From CAZNPW01 sp964575185 (GTDB lineage: Bacteria; Pseudomonadota; Alphaproteobacteria; Rhodobacterales; Rhodobacteraceae): a DNA stretch of 35,105 nt. Under the pieces are notes generated by a model that had not been told where the DNA came from, did no database searches, and was given only the letters and a program-made list of their open reading frames with translations. Positions 1 to 8,391 of the stretch are shown in pieces; within the stretch, counting starts at the first letter, position 1, and each line of letters starts with the position of its first letter. A program made the translations under genes and the position numbers. Location: assembly GCA_964575185.1 (NCBI GenBank), contig CAZNPW010000031.1:1-35105 (forward strand), read 5' to 3'.

Positions 1-1
1 C

Positions 2-892
2 ATCCTGCAGGAGATCGGCCAGGCGCTCGACACGCCCGACGACATCATCTTCGACTGGCTGCACGAGGTGAGCTACCCCGCCCAGGCCTTCGGCCGCACG
101 ATCCTGGGTCCGGCGGAGCGGGTCGGGGCCTTCACCCGCGACGACCTGACGGGCTTCGTGGCCGCGCACTACGGCCCCGACCGGATGATCCTGTCCGCCG
201 CGGGCGGGGTCGACCACGAGGCCATCGTCGCGCAGGCCACGGCGCTCTTCGGCGCGCTCGCCCCCACCGGCGACCGCCCGCCCGAACCCGCGCGCTTCAC
301 CGGCGGCGAGCGGCGCGAGGTCAAGCGGCTGGAGCAGGCGCATTTCGCGCTCGCCTTCGAAAGCCCCGGCTTCCGCGACGACGCCGTCCACGCGGGCCAG
401 GTCTGGGCCATGGCGATGGGCGGCGGCATGTCGAGCCGCCTGTTCCAGAAGGTCCGCGAGGAGCGCGGCCTCTGCTACTCGATCTTCGCGCAAGGCTCCG
501 CGCACGAGGATACCGGCTCGATCACCATCTACGCCGGCACCTCCGCCGCCGACGTGGCGAGCCTCACGCACCTGACGCTCGACGAGATCCGCCGCGCCGC
601 CGGCGACATGACCGAGCCCGAGGTCGCCCGCGCCCGGGCGCAGTTGCGCGCGGGGCTGCTGATGGGGCTGGAAAGCCCCTCGCAGCGCGCCGAACGAAAC
701 GCGCGCCTGCTCGAGATGTGGGGCCGCGTGATCGGCATCGACGAGGCGGTGGCAAAGATCGACGCGGTGACCGTCGCCGCCGTGCGCGACTTCGGCGCGC
801 GGCTCGCGGCCGGGCCCGCCGCGCTGGCGCTCTACGGCCCGGTGCGGCGCGCCCCGGGGATCGAGGCCATCCGCGACAGGCTCGCGGCCTGA
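2..892 (+). CDS. M16 family zinc peptidase, C-terminal part (5' end outside window)
   Basis: The reading frame is open from base 2, so the gene begins before the window; the GTG at 68 is internal. The visible 296 residues are the later part of an M16 (pitrilysin/processing-peptidase-like) metalloprotease. The family signature of the second domain is clear: SRLFQKVREERGLCYSIF, followed by the Y-A-G-T strand. The HxxEH zinc motif of the first domain would lie upstream and cannot be checked, so activity is unproven. Rhodobacterales carry such proteins as cytoplasmic or periplasmic peptidases related to mitochondrial processing peptidase. The stop codon overlaps the next start by one base (TGATG at 890-894), so it is probably co-transcribed with the GNAT gene. 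Confidence 0.9.
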   Translation: MLQEIGQALDTPDDIIFDWLHEVSYPAQAFGRTILGPAERVGAFTRDDLTGFVAAHYGPDRMILSAAGGVDHEAIVAQATALFGALAPTGDRPPEPARFTGGERREVKRLEQAHFALAFESPGFRDDAVHAGQVWAMAMGGGMSSRLFQKVREERGLCYSIFAQGSAHEDTGSITIYAGTSAADVASLTHLTLDEIRRAAGDMTEPEVARARAQLRAGLLMGLESPSQRAERNARLLEMWGRVIGIDEAVAKIDAVTVAAVRDFGARLAAGPAALALYGPVRRAPGIEAIRDRLAA

Positions 893-1476
893 TGCTGGGC
901 CTGCGGCGGCGTGCGCGGGTCGAGACCGAACGGCTGACCCTGCGGCTGCCCGTGCACACCGACTGGCGCGCCTGGGCCGCCCTGCGCGAGGCGAGCGCCG
1001 CCTTCCTCACCCCGTGGGAGCCGGTCTGGGCGCACGACCACCTGAGCCGCCGCGCCTTCACCAACCGCGTCTACTGGGCCCAGCGGGCCGAGACGCAAGG
1101 CGGCGCGCTGCCCTTCCTGATGATCCGCCGCGCCGATCAGGCCCTGGTGGGGGCCATCACGCTCGACAACATCCGCCGCGGGCCGGCGCAGACCGGGACG
1201 CTCGGCTACTGGACCGGCGCGGCCTTCGCGCGCCAGGGCTACATGCGCGAGGCGATCCTGGGCGTCGTCCATCACGCCTTCACGACGCTGGACCTGAGCC
1301 GGGTCGAGGCCGCCTGCCTGCCCGAGAACGCGGCGAGCCGCGGGGTGCTGGAAAGCACCGGCTTCAAATACGAAGGCGTCGCGCAAAGCTACCTGCAGAT
1401 CAACGGCCGCTGGCGCAACCACGTCCTGTACGCCGCGCTGCGGCCGGACCGCCGGGGCCGCACCGACGCCGGCTGA
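892..1476 (+). CDS. GNAT family N-acetyltransferase, RimJ/RimL-like
   Basis: The 194-residue protein has the RimJ/RimL layout. It begins with the strand ETERLTLRLP, and the acetyl-CoA-binding region lies around GYWTGAAFARQGYMREA, where Q/R-x-x-G-x-M replaces the classic Q/RxxGxG/A. It ends with the NxxSRGVLESTGFKYEG segment typical of this subgroup. These enzymes acetylate alpha-amino groups of proteins (ribosomal proteins in the founding members) or small amines; the substrate here is unknown. I chose ATG 892 because it overlaps the preceding stop by one base, indicating translational coupling to the M16 peptidase. An in-frame opening reaches back to 718 but would overlap the peptidase heavily. 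Confidence 0.88.
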   Translation: MLGLRRRARVETERLTLRLPVHTDWRAWAALREASAAFLTPWEPVWAHDHLSRRAFTNRVYWAQRAETQGGALPFLMIRRADQALVGAITLDNIRRGPAQTGTLGYWTGAAFARQGYMREAILGVVHHAFTTLDLSRVEAACLPENAASRGVLESTGFKYEGVAQSYLQINGRWRNHVLYAALRPDRRGRTDAG

Positions 1477-1495
1477 CGCCGGGCGCCGGGTGCCT

Positions 1496-1557
1496 CCCCT
1501 CTCCCCGGGGAGAGGGGATGGGGCAGAGGGACGGAGAGGGGATGGGGGAGAGGGACG
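1496..1557. repeat. GC-rich hairpin plus 24-bp tandem duplication
   Basis: In the gap between the convergent GNAT and phosphomannomutase genes, 1496-1517 is a perfect 22-bp palindrome (CCCCTCTCCCC and its complement). Its right arm runs into a 24-bp unit beginning GAGAGGGGATGGGG, present twice in tandem (1510-1533 and 1534-1557) with one mismatch. The hairpin core is the same as in the repeats near 13.3 kb and 30.1 kb. The convergent position would fit a bidirectional transcription stop, but no T-run follows, so terminator function is inference. Confidence 0.8.
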
Positions 1558-1560
1558 CCC

Positions 1561-2925
1561 TCAGTCCGCCTGTCCCCCGATCAGCGCGGTGATCGCCGCC
1601 ACCTGTTCGGCCACCAGCCCCGCATCGCCGCGGCTTTCCACGTTCAGCCGCAGGAGCGGCTCGGTGTTGGACGACCGCAGGTTGAAGCGCCAGGCGGGGA
1701 AGGTCAGGCTCAGGCCGTCGGTCTCGTCCACCTCCGCCGCCAGCGGCTCATAGGCGGTGCGCACCCGCGCGACGGTGGCGGCGGTGTCCGCGACGCGGAA
1801 GTTGATCTCGCCCGACGACGGAAAGGCGGCGCGCCGCGCGGCGATCAGCGCCGACAGCGGCTGCCCGCTGCGGCCCATCAGCTCGGCGACCAAGAGCCAG
1901 GGGATCATGCCCGAATCGCAGGCCATGAAGTCGCGGAAATAGTGGTGCGCGCTCATCTCGCCGCCGTAGACCGCGCCGGTCTTGCGCAACGCGGCCTTCA
2001 GATACGCGTGCCCCGTGCGCGCCTGCACCGCGCGGCCGCCTGCGGCGGCGACGGCGGCGCGGGTGCCTAGGACCACGCGGGGGTCGTGGACGATCGTGGC
2101 CCCCGGCTCCTTGGCGAGGAACACCTCGGCCAGGAGGCCCACGACGTATTCGCCGGGCACGAAGGCCCCGGTCTCGTCGAACAGGAAGCAGCGGTCGAAG
2201 TCGCCGTCCCAGGCGACGCCGAGGTCGGCGCGGGCCTTGCGCACGGCGTCCGCCGTCACCGGCTGGTTTTCCGGCAGCAGCGGGTTCGGGATGCCGTTCG
2301 GGAAATGCCCGTCGGGCCGGTGGTTCACGCGGGTGAAGCGCAGCGGCACGCCATGCGCCGCCAGCGCGGCGGCGATGGCGTCGAAGGTCGGTCCCGCGGC
2401 CCCGTTGCCCGCGTTGACCACCACGTGCAACGGCCGCAGCGCTGCCAGGTCCACGAAGGACAGCACCCGGTCGAGGTAGGCCGCGCGCGGGTCCGCCGCC
2501 TGCACGCGGCCGCCGCCCTTCGCCCGCCCCATGTCGCCCGCGGCAAGCCGCGCCATCTCGGCCAGCCCGCTGTCCTGGCCGATCGGCGCAGAGCCGGTGC
2601 GGACCATCTTCATGCCGTTGTAATCCGCCGGGTTGTGGCTGGCCGTCACGCAGATGCCGCCGTCGGCGTGCAGATGGGTCGTGGCGAAATAGACCTCTTC
2701 GGTGCCGCAGAGGCCCAGCGCCAGCACCTCGGCCCCTTCGTCCGTCAGCCCCGCCGCGACGGCCGCGGCAAGCCCGGGCGACGACAGGCGGCAGTCGTGC
2801 CCCACCACGACGCGCGCGGCCGGCAGGGTGCGCGCGAAGGCCCGCCCGATGCGGCGGGCGATGCCCTCGTCGAGGTCGACGCCGAGGCGGCCGCGGATGT
2901 CGTAGGCCTTGAAGCAGGTCAGCAT
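1561..2925 (-). CDS. manB: phosphomannomutase / phosphoglucomutase
   Basis: The 454-residue protein is colinear with the CpsG/ManB type of alpha-D-phosphohexomutase (about 456 residues in enterobacteria). It starts LTCFKAYDIRGRLG. The catalytic phosphoserine loop is TASHNPADYNGMK (around residue 100), the metal-binding loop is DGDFDRC, the sugar-specificity loop is GEMSAHHYF, and the phosphate-binding loop is RSSNTEP near the C-terminus. It interconverts mannose-6-phosphate and mannose-1-phosphate (often also glucose phosphates), supplying GDP-mannose and other sugar nucleotides for surface polysaccharide. It sits alone, convergent with the GNAT gene and 31 bp downstream of the FAD-oxidoreductase gene on the same strand. 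All key motifs are intact. Confidence 0.93.
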   Translation of the reverse strand: MLTCFKAYDIRGRLGVDLDEGIARRIGRAFARTLPAARVVVGHDCRLSSPGLAAAVAAGLTDEGAEVLALGLCGTEEVYFATTHLHADGGICVTASHNPADYNGMKMVRTGSAPIGQDSGLAEMARLAAGDMGRAKGGGRVQAADPRAAYLDRVLSFVDLAALRPLHVVVNAGNGAAGPTFDAIAAALAAHGVPLRFTRVNHRPDGHFPNGIPNPLLPENQPVTADAVRKARADLGVAWDGDFDRCFLFDETGAFVPGEYVVGLLAEVFLAKEPGATIVHDPRVVLGTRAAVAAAGGRAVQARTGHAYLKAALRKTGAVYGGEMSAHHYFRDFMACDSGMIPWLLVAELMGRSGQPLSALIAARRAAFPSSGEINFRVADTAATVARVRTAYEPLAAEVDETDGLSLTFPAWRFNLRSSNTEPLLRLNVESRGDAGLVAEQVAAITALIGGQAD

Positions 2926-2956
2926 CCGCCCCGCTTAGCCGCGCCGGCCCCGCCGG

Positions 2957-4345
2957 TCAAACCCGCAGGACCGCGCCGGGGTTCAGGATGCCCAGCGGGT
3001 CGAGCGCCGCCTTGACCGCGCGCATCGCGGCGAGCTTCGCGGGGTCGGCGTAGCGTTCCAGGTCCGCGACCTTCAGCCGCCCGACCCCGTGTTCCGCCGC
3101 GACCGACCCGCCCATGTCGTGCACGATGTCGTGCACCGCCGTCCGGATCGCCTCGCGGCTCTCCTCGTGGTCGGCCCGCGTCCGGCCCGGCAAGGGAAAG
3201 ACGTTGAAATGCAGGTTGCCGTCGCCGACATGGCCGAAGCAGTTGATGCGGAAGGTGCCGATCCGGGCGATGGCCGCCTCGGCCGCCGCGATGAAACGCG
3301 CGATCGCGGACAAGGGCACGCTGATGTCGTGGCTGCTCACCGCGCCGATCCGCCGGTTGGCCAGCGGCAGGCTCTCGCGCACGGCCCAGAACGCGGCCGC
3401 CTGCGCGGCACTCGCCGCGATCAGCACCTCGCCCGCCAGCCCCGCCGCGACCGCCGCCTCCGCCAGCCCCTCCATCGCCGCGGCCCCGGGCAGCGCCGCA
3501 GGCAGGCCGAGTTCCACCAGCACCGACCAGTCGCTGCGCAGCGGCAGCCGCACCTCGGGCATCGTTGCGGCCAGGAACCCGAGCCCCACGCCCGAGATCA
3601 GCTCGAACGCGCTGACGAGCCCCGGCAGCCGTCCCTCGGCCAGCGCCAGCAGCGTCAGCGCCGCGGCGGGCGAGGGCACCGCCATCAGCGCGACCGCGAC
3701 CTCCGCGGGGCGCGGCACCATCCGCAGCGTGGCCGCGGTGATGATCCCGAGCGTCCCCTCGGACCCGATCAGCAAGTCCCGCAGGTCATACCCCGCGTTG
3801 TCCTTGCGCAGCCGCGTCAGCCCGTGGTGCACCGCCCCGTCGGCCATCACCGCCTCCACCCCCAGGCACAAGGACCGCACGTTGCCGTAGCGCAGCACAT
3901 GCGTCCCCCCGGCGTTGGTCGCAAGGTTCCCGCCGATCGTCGCCGTCCCCTCGCTGGCCAGCGTCAGCGGGAACATCGCCGGCGCCGCCACCGCGTGCAC
4001 CCCGGCGAGCGTCATCCCCGCCTCGACCGCGATCACGCTCTCCTCGGGCCATGCCCCGCGCACCGCCGTCATCCGCTCCAGCGACAGGACCAGCGGCGCG
4101 GGGCCGCCCGCCATCACCTGCCCGCCGACCAGCCCCGTCCCCCCGCCCCAAGGCACGATCCCCACCCGCGCCGCCGCGCAGGCGCGGACCAGAAGCGCCA
4201 CCTCGCCGACGGTGGCAGGGCAGGCCACCGCCCCCGCAACCCCCCGCCACCGCCCCCGCGGCTCCTCGATGTGCCGCGCATCGGGGGACCGCAGCAGGCC
4301 ACAGGGCAGGGTGGACAGGAAGGCGGGCGAGCACGGGTTCAGCAT
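2957..4345 (-). CDS. FAD-binding oxidoreductase, GlcD/D-2-hydroxyglutarate dehydrogenase-like
   Basis: The 462-residue protein belongs to the VAO/PCMH flavoprotein fold. The FAD-pyrophosphate loop is seen as PWGGGTGLVGG near residue 70, followed by ASEGTATIGGNLATNAGGTHVLRYG and LIGSEGTLGIIT. The C-terminal FAD-oxidase domain carries the metal-site region INCFGHVGDGNLHFNVFP and the terminal AEHGVGRLK...DPLGILNPG. Family members oxidise D-2-hydroxyacids (D-lactate, glycolate, D-2-hydroxyglutarate) and pass electrons to quinone or an electron-transfer flavoprotein. The sequence alone does not fix the substrate; the AEHGVGR/GHVGDGNLH pattern is common to D-lactate and D-2HG dehydrogenases. Its start lies 22 bp after the end of the metallo-beta-lactamase-fold gene on the same strand, so the two may share a transcript. 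Confidence 0.9.
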   Translation of the reverse strand: MLNPCSPAFLSTLPCGLLRSPDARHIEEPRGRWRGVAGAVACPATVGEVALLVRACAAARVGIVPWGGGTGLVGGQVMAGGPAPLVLSLERMTAVRGAWPEESVIAVEAGMTLAGVHAVAAPAMFPLTLASEGTATIGGNLATNAGGTHVLRYGNVRSLCLGVEAVMADGAVHHGLTRLRKDNAGYDLRDLLIGSEGTLGIITAATLRMVPRPAEVAVALMAVPSPAAALTLLALAEGRLPGLVSAFELISGVGLGFLAATMPEVRLPLRSDWSVLVELGLPAALPGAAAMEGLAEAAVAAGLAGEVLIAASAAQAAAFWAVRESLPLANRRIGAVSSHDISVPLSAIARFIAAAEAAIARIGTFRINCFGHVGDGNLHFNVFPLPGRTRADHEESREAIRTAVHDIVHDMGGSVAAEHGVGRLKVADLERYADPAKLAAMRAVKAALDPLGILNPGAVLRV

Positions 4346-4367
4346 CCCCGCACCCTAGGGGCACGGA

Positions 4368-5180
4368 TCACTCCAGGAAAGCCGGCTCCAGCACGATGAT
4401 CGTGGGCTCCGACGGCAAGAGGTCGCGCGACAGCTCGATGTCCGGCTGGTCGAGCCGCACGACCCGGAACTGCCCCTCCATGCCGCGCAGGAACTGCTCC
4501 AGCGACGCGCCGGAAAACCAGTGCATCGGCAGCACGACCGACGACCGCAGCCGTGACACGACCTGCGCCATGTCCGCGACCGGCATGGTATAGCCGCCGT
4601 CCACCGGCACCATCACGACATCCAGCCGCCCGATCGAGGCGAAATCCTCGTCCGTGGGCATCTGCTGAAGATGCCCCAGGTGCCCGATGCACAGCCCCGC
4701 CACCTCGAAGATGAAGATCGAGTTCTCCTCCTCCCGCACCGCGCCACTGATGCGGGGGCGGATGTCGGTCGTGACGTTGCGCACTAGCATCTCGCCGAGG
4801 TCGAGCTCGTGGACGGCCGGCCCCGTCGCGTCGCCCCACCCTTGCAGCACATGCGCGATCCGCGGGTCGGGGTCGGGCGTCCAGTGCGTCGGGTGCGCGT
4901 TGTTCATCGTCACCACGTCGGGCACCACGTCGGGCTGGCCGATGAAGCCCGCATAGTCGGTCACCGCCACCAGCCCGCCCGCCGTCTCGATCAGCCACAT
5001 CGCATGGTCGAGAAACCGCAGCCGCACCGTGTCGGCCTCGAGCGGCGCGCCGAAGGCCGCAGGCACGACCGGCGCGTCGGCCCGCGCCAGGGCCTGGCAG
5101 TTGCTGGGGATGCGCTCCTGCGCCCCCGCGGCGAGGGGCAGCAGCAGCAGCAGCAGGGCGGCTCTCAGCATCCGGGGCAC
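4368..5180 (-). CDS. exported metallo-beta-lactamase-fold hydrolase with degenerate metal motif
   Basis: The 270-residue protein has a clear signal peptide: MPRMLRAA, then an unbroken leucine run, then AAGA before QER, so it is expected in the periplasm. The body looks like an UlaG/RomA-type metallo-beta-lactamase fold. A DHAMWLIE strand and VTDY follow each other near residues 55-75, with later blocks NNAHPTHW, LCIGHLGHLQQMP and VVLPMHWFSG. The usual HxHxDH zinc signature is reduced to NNAHPTH, with only two of the expected ligands, and GHLGH stands where GDTG-like motifs are common. Catalysis may therefore use a different metal arrangement or be lost. Substrate is unknown. It is upstream of, and on the same strand as, the FAD oxidoreductase. 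Confidence 0.75.
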   Translation of the reverse strand: MPRMLRAALLLLLLPLAAGAQERIPSNCQALARADAPVVPAAFGAPLEADTVRLRFLDHAMWLIETAGGLVAVTDYAGFIGQPDVVPDVVTMNNAHPTHWTPDPDPRIAHVLQGWGDATGPAVHELDLGEMLVRNVTTDIRPRISGAVREEENSIFIFEVAGLCIGHLGHLQQMPTDEDFASIGRLDVVMVPVDGGYTMPVADMAQVVSRLRSSVVLPMHWFSGASLEQFLRGMEGQFRVVRLDQPDIELSRDLLPSEPTIIVLEPAFLE

Positions 5181-5311
5181 CTCCTGCGGAGTGACCTAGG
5201 GGCGGGCCCGGCGGCGTCCATCCGTTCACGCAAACGTCAGGGCAGGATCCGCCGCGTCCCGGCGCAGGCCGGGACCTCTGCCGCACCGCACGACCCGCCG
5301 CATGGCTTCAG

Positions 5312-5740
5312 TCACCAGTGCCCGGTCGACGGCATGCTCTTCCACGGCTCCACCGGCTCCAGCGCCTCGCCCATCTGCAGAAGCTCGACGCTGATGTTGT
5401 CCGGGCTGCGGACGAAGGCCATGCGCCCGTCGCGCGGGGGGCGCGCGATCGTCACCCCGTTCGCCTGCAGATGCGCGCAGATCGCGTGGATGTCCTCCAC
5501 CGCATAGGCCAGATGCCCGAAATGGCGGCTGTCCGACGGCAGCCCGTCGTCGCCGTCCCAGTTGTAGGTCAGCTCCACCGGGCAGTCGGGCTGGCCGGGC
5601 GGGGCCATGAAGACCAGCGTGAAGCGCCCGCCCGCGTTGTCGTAACGACGTGTCTCCTCCAGCCCGAGGAGCCTGTAGAACGCGATCGAGGCGTCGAGGT
5701 CCTTCACCCGGACCATGGTGTGAAGATAGCGGATCTGCAT
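5312..5740 (-). CDS. gloA: lactoylglutathione lyase (glyoxalase I)
   Basis: The 142-residue protein is a single vicinal-oxygen-chelate unit of glyoxalase I size, converting the methylglyoxal-glutathione hemithioacetal to S-lactoylglutathione in the cytoplasm. Expected metal ligands are visible: His in RYLHTMVRV, Glu in VELTYNW, His in HFGHLAY and Glu in ISVELLQMG. The signature LDASIAFYRLLG is also present. I take ATG 5740 as the start because AAGGAAC stands 5-10 bases upstream and the family begins at this point; a longer in-frame reading from 5767 adds nine unlikely residues. Some distance from classical GloA (PPGQPDCPVELTYNWDGDDG) leaves room for a related substrate. Confidence 0.85.
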   Translation of the reverse strand: MQIRYLHTMVRVKDLDASIAFYRLLGLEETRRYDNAGGRFTLVFMAPPGQPDCPVELTYNWDGDDGLPSDSRHFGHLAYAVEDIHAICAHLQANGVTIARPPRDGRMAFVRSPDNISVELLQMGEALEPVEPWKSMPSTGHW

Positions 5741-5794
5741 GGCGGTGTTCCTTGCCTGTCCCGGCAAGCTAGCACCGCGGGCGGCGGAGGAAAG

Positions 5795-7177
5795 TCAGAA
5801 CGCGCTGTCGATCCCGAACGAGATCGCCGTCGTCGTCGTCGCATAGCGGCTGACATTCGACGCGGTGCGGCCGGTCTGCAACCGCAGGACGGGGGCGAAG
5901 CCCATCACCGACCAGTCGTCGAAGGTCAGATCCGCCGACAGTCCTGCCGACCGGTCCTGCCGCCCGGCGGTCACGTTCACGTCCCCGAACAGCACGAAGA
6001 CGGGGTAGTCCCGCAGCGACGCGGTGGCCGAAAACGCCACCTCCGCCGGCCCGACGCGCCAGTCCGGGCGCAGGCCCAGCGACAGCCGCACGGCATCGTA
6101 GGTGGAGTTCGCGTCGTCCGACCGCGAGGTTTCCACCGTTAGCCCCGCGTCCCACCGCCCGGTCCCCCAGGGCAGCGCGCGATCGGCGAGCAGCGTGGCG
6201 GTCGCGCCGTCGACGCGCAGGTTGCCCGTCCCCTCCCAGGCGCGCGTCACCTGGCCCGACAGCCACAGCGACCCGGCCTGCCCCCGCGCCAGCGCCGTCT
6301 GCGCCCCGATGTTCAGGCTTTCCGCATAGGCCGCCCCGCCGGCCCAGGACTGCGCCACCCCGGCGCTCAGGCTGACGGGCCAGCCGCTTTTTCCGGCCAG
6401 CAGGTCGCGCCGCAGCGACAGCCCCAGCTCGGTCCGGTCCAGGTCGCGCGACCGCACCGCACCCGCCGCCCCGCGCGAGGCCGCGTCGATGCGGTTGCGC
6501 ACCACCTCGGCCGACAGGCCCAGAACGGTCTGGCCCGTCCCGCTGGCGGACACCAGCCGCTCCGCCTGCACCCGCACCGCGGCGCGCGCGCCCGACAGCG
6601 CGACCGCCCCGTTGTCGAGCCGCCCGATCACGAAGTCGCCGATGCGGAACACCGGGTCGGCCGCGCCACCGTTCAGGTTGTCGCTCGGCCCGGCCTCCAG
6701 CCCGAAGCTCAGCCGCCAGGGATTCTGGTCGCGCACGAAGGCGAGGTCCTGCCCCGACTGGCCGCGCGCCGCGTCGTCGGGGGCCACGTCCAGCGACCGG
6801 CGCAGCCAGAATTGCGCCGCGAAGGGCCGCCCGGCGTCGAACGCGGCCCGCGCGGTGTTGCGGGCGATCTCGTAGCGCAGGACGGGCGCGGCGTCGCTCG
6901 CACGGCCCCAGGCGGTCCGGCCCGCGGCCACCGCGGCCTCCGGCCTTCCCAGCCGCGCTTCGGTCGCAGCCAGCAGCAGCAGGATGCGCGGATTGTCGGG
7001 GTCGATCGTGACCAGCACCTGGGCGATGCGGTAGGCCACGTCGTAGGCCCCCGCGGCGTAGGCCGCCTGCGCCGTCAGAAGCGCCTCGTCCGGCGTGGCG
7101 CGCAGCGTCTGGGCCTGCGCCGCCGTGGCGGCCAGCGCCAGCAACGCCGCGCCGGCAAGGCGCCGCAGGCCGCGCAC
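5795..7177 (-). CDS. Slam-type surface lipoprotein assembly modifier (outer-membrane barrel with TPR domain)
   Basis: The 460-residue protein begins with a signal peptide (MRGLRRLAGAALLALAATAAQA). An alpha-helical TPR-like domain follows at about residues 30-150 (DEALLTAQAAYAAGAYDVAY, then alternating helices containing DPDNPRILLLLAATEARLG). From about 160 to the end the sequence alternates polar and hydrophobic residues as a transmembrane beta-barrel and finishes in phenylalanine (FGIDSAF), the usual outer-membrane signal. This is the plan of Slam/DUF560 proteins, which deliver lipoproteins to the cell surface (type XI secretion). The start is GTG 7177, two bases after the stop of the lipoprotein gene; the frame stays open far upstream, but that is a shadow. 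The adjacent lipoprotein is the obvious client. Confidence 0.82.
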   Translation of the reverse strand: MRGLRRLAGAALLALAATAAQAQTLRATPDEALLTAQAAYAAGAYDVAYRIAQVLVTIDPDNPRILLLLAATEARLGRPEAAVAAGRTAWGRASDAAPVLRYEIARNTARAAFDAGRPFAAQFWLRRSLDVAPDDAARGQSGQDLAFVRDQNPWRLSFGLEAGPSDNLNGGAADPVFRIGDFVIGRLDNGAVALSGARAAVRVQAERLVSASGTGQTVLGLSAEVVRNRIDAASRGAAGAVRSRDLDRTELGLSLRRDLLAGKSGWPVSLSAGVAQSWAGGAAYAESLNIGAQTALARGQAGSLWLSGQVTRAWEGTGNLRVDGATATLLADRALPWGTGRWDAGLTVETSRSDDANSTYDAVRLSLGLRPDWRVGPAEVAFSATASLRDYPVFVLFGDVNVTAGRQDRSAGLSADLTFDDWSVMGFAPVLRLQTGRTASNVSRYATTTTAISFGIDSAF

Positions 7178-7179
7178 CG

Positions 7180-8199
7180 TCAGCGCGGGGTGCAGATCGG
7201 CGAGGCGCCCGCCAGATCGCAGCGCGGCAGGTTGAAGGCGCCGTATTCCCAGATGTTGCTCTCGCCCTGGATCGGGTTGACCCAGATCACGCCCGCCACG
7301 TCGGTCGCCCCGTCGCCGCCGAAGGCCCCGTCGTAGTTGCCGACGGCCTGGCCGGGCGAGCCGCGGAACTCCACCGCGCCGAGGAAGGTGCCGTTGTCGC
7401 TGATCTCGGTCTCGCGCAGGACCAGGTCGGCCAACCGGCTGGTGTCGATCTCGGTCACCGCGCCGCTGCCGTCCACGACCGAGATCGAGTTCAGCCGGTT
7501 GCCGTTCCGGTCTTGCAGCGTGCGCCGCACGATGGCGCCCTCCACGACCTCGCCCTCGCCCGACCGTTCGAACTGCGCGTTGACCTGGATCTCGCCGCGC
7601 ACCGACAGCGACTCGCCCGGGCCGGCCGAACCGGGCCGGGGCGGCGTCGCGGGGTCGAGGAAGCCCGGCACGAAGACGCCCGCGTAGGTGCCGTAATAGC
7701 TGAAGGTCCCCTGCTCCGGCCCGGGCGAGGGCGAGGGGCTGGCCGCGATGTCGGGGCGCGCATAGCCCGTCAGCCGGATCCAGCCGCCGCCGCCGTTGTT
7801 CTCGTTGAACTGCCCGCCGTCCGAGGCCGCGACGGCCAGCAGCGTCTCGCGCTCGTTCTCGGCCACGTAGGCCAGATACGACCGCGTCATGTTGGTTTCC
7901 TGGAACTCGTAGGCCAGAAGCCGCGGCGCGCCGCCGCGGGCGGGCACGTCCATCGCCGGGCGGCGGTTGAACGTCCCGAACTCGCCCGACGAGCTGACAC
8001 CCGCCATGTCGATCTCCAGCGTCTCGCCGTCGTAGCTGAAGGCGCGCATCGCCTCCACCGTGCGGCCGTTGCCGTCGGACGGTGCCGTCGGCTGGCCGGG
8101 GGTGTCGGGGCCAGGTGTCGGGGGCGTGTCGCCGATGGGGTTGCCGCTGCAGGCCGCAAGCACCGGAAGCGCCAGAAGCGCCGCTACCTTGGATTTCAT
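7180..8199 (-). CDS. probable Slam-dependent surface lipoprotein (TbpB-like barrel)
   Basis: The 339-residue protein has a lipoprotein signal peptide, MKSKVAALLALPVLAAC, with lipobox LAAC and Cys at residue 16. A Pro/Thr/Gly-rich linker follows (about 20-45), as expected for a tether. The remainder is beta-rich. The last 80 residues contain RGSPGQAVGNYDGAFGGDG followed by ATDVAGVIWVN, resembling the glycine-rich closing strands of the eight-stranded TbpB-type barrel (G-x-FG...A-x-x-x-x-G-x-x). That domain is what Slam proteins recognise. The next gene is a Slam homologue, two bases downstream. Ligand is unknown; haem, metal-binding protein or adhesion roles are all possible. No TonB-dependent receptor lies in this window. 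Confidence 0.78.
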   Translation of the reverse strand: MKSKVAALLALPVLAACSGNPIGDTPPTPGPDTPGQPTAPSDGNGRTVEAMRAFSYDGETLEIDMAGVSSSGEFGTFNRRPAMDVPARGGAPRLLAYEFQETNMTRSYLAYVAENERETLLAVAASDGGQFNENNGGGGWIRLTGYARPDIAASPSPSPGPEQGTFSYYGTYAGVFVPGFLDPATPPRPGSAGPGESLSVRGEIQVNAQFERSGEGEVVEGAIVRRTLQDRNGNRLNSISVVDGSGAVTEIDTSRLADLVLRETEISDNGTFLGAVEFRGSPGQAVGNYDGAFGGDGATDVAGVIWVNPIQGESNIWEYGAFNLPRCDLAGASPICTPR

Positions 8200-8235
8200 G
8201 TGACTGCCCGGTCGAATGATGTTGTTTTGTCGGCA

Positions 8236-8263
8236 ACTGTGCCTGAAAACGCTGGAAAGTCAA
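8236..8263 (-). promoter_or_regulatory. candidate sigma-70 promoter of the lipoprotein-Slam unit
   Basis: On the minus strand TTGACT (8263-8258) is followed after 16 bases by CACAGT (8241-8236), about 36 bases before the lipoprotein ATG at 8199. The -35 box is strong and the -10 box weak. Position and spacing are the only evidence. Confidence 0.4.
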
Positions 8264-8391
8264 AGCCGCACGCCACCCGCGCCGCGCTTCGCCGAAAGGC
8301 GTGGCGCGTCTGCACCACGCCACCCATGCGCATATCGCGTCGGGCCGCCGCAAGATATGGTTGAACTCCCCCGATTCCCGAGGAGGCTGCC

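Noticed and set aside
5140..5160. GCA/CAG trinucleotide run
   Set aside because: It encodes the polyleucine core of the signal peptide of the metallo-beta-lactamase-fold protein; not an independent repeat.
5795..8353. An 852-codon minus-strand frame that could suggest a lipoprotein-Slam fusion
   Set aside because: The upstream part is out of frame with the lipoprotein and low-complexity. The lipoprotein has its own start and stop, and the Slam has a signal peptide right after GTG 7177.
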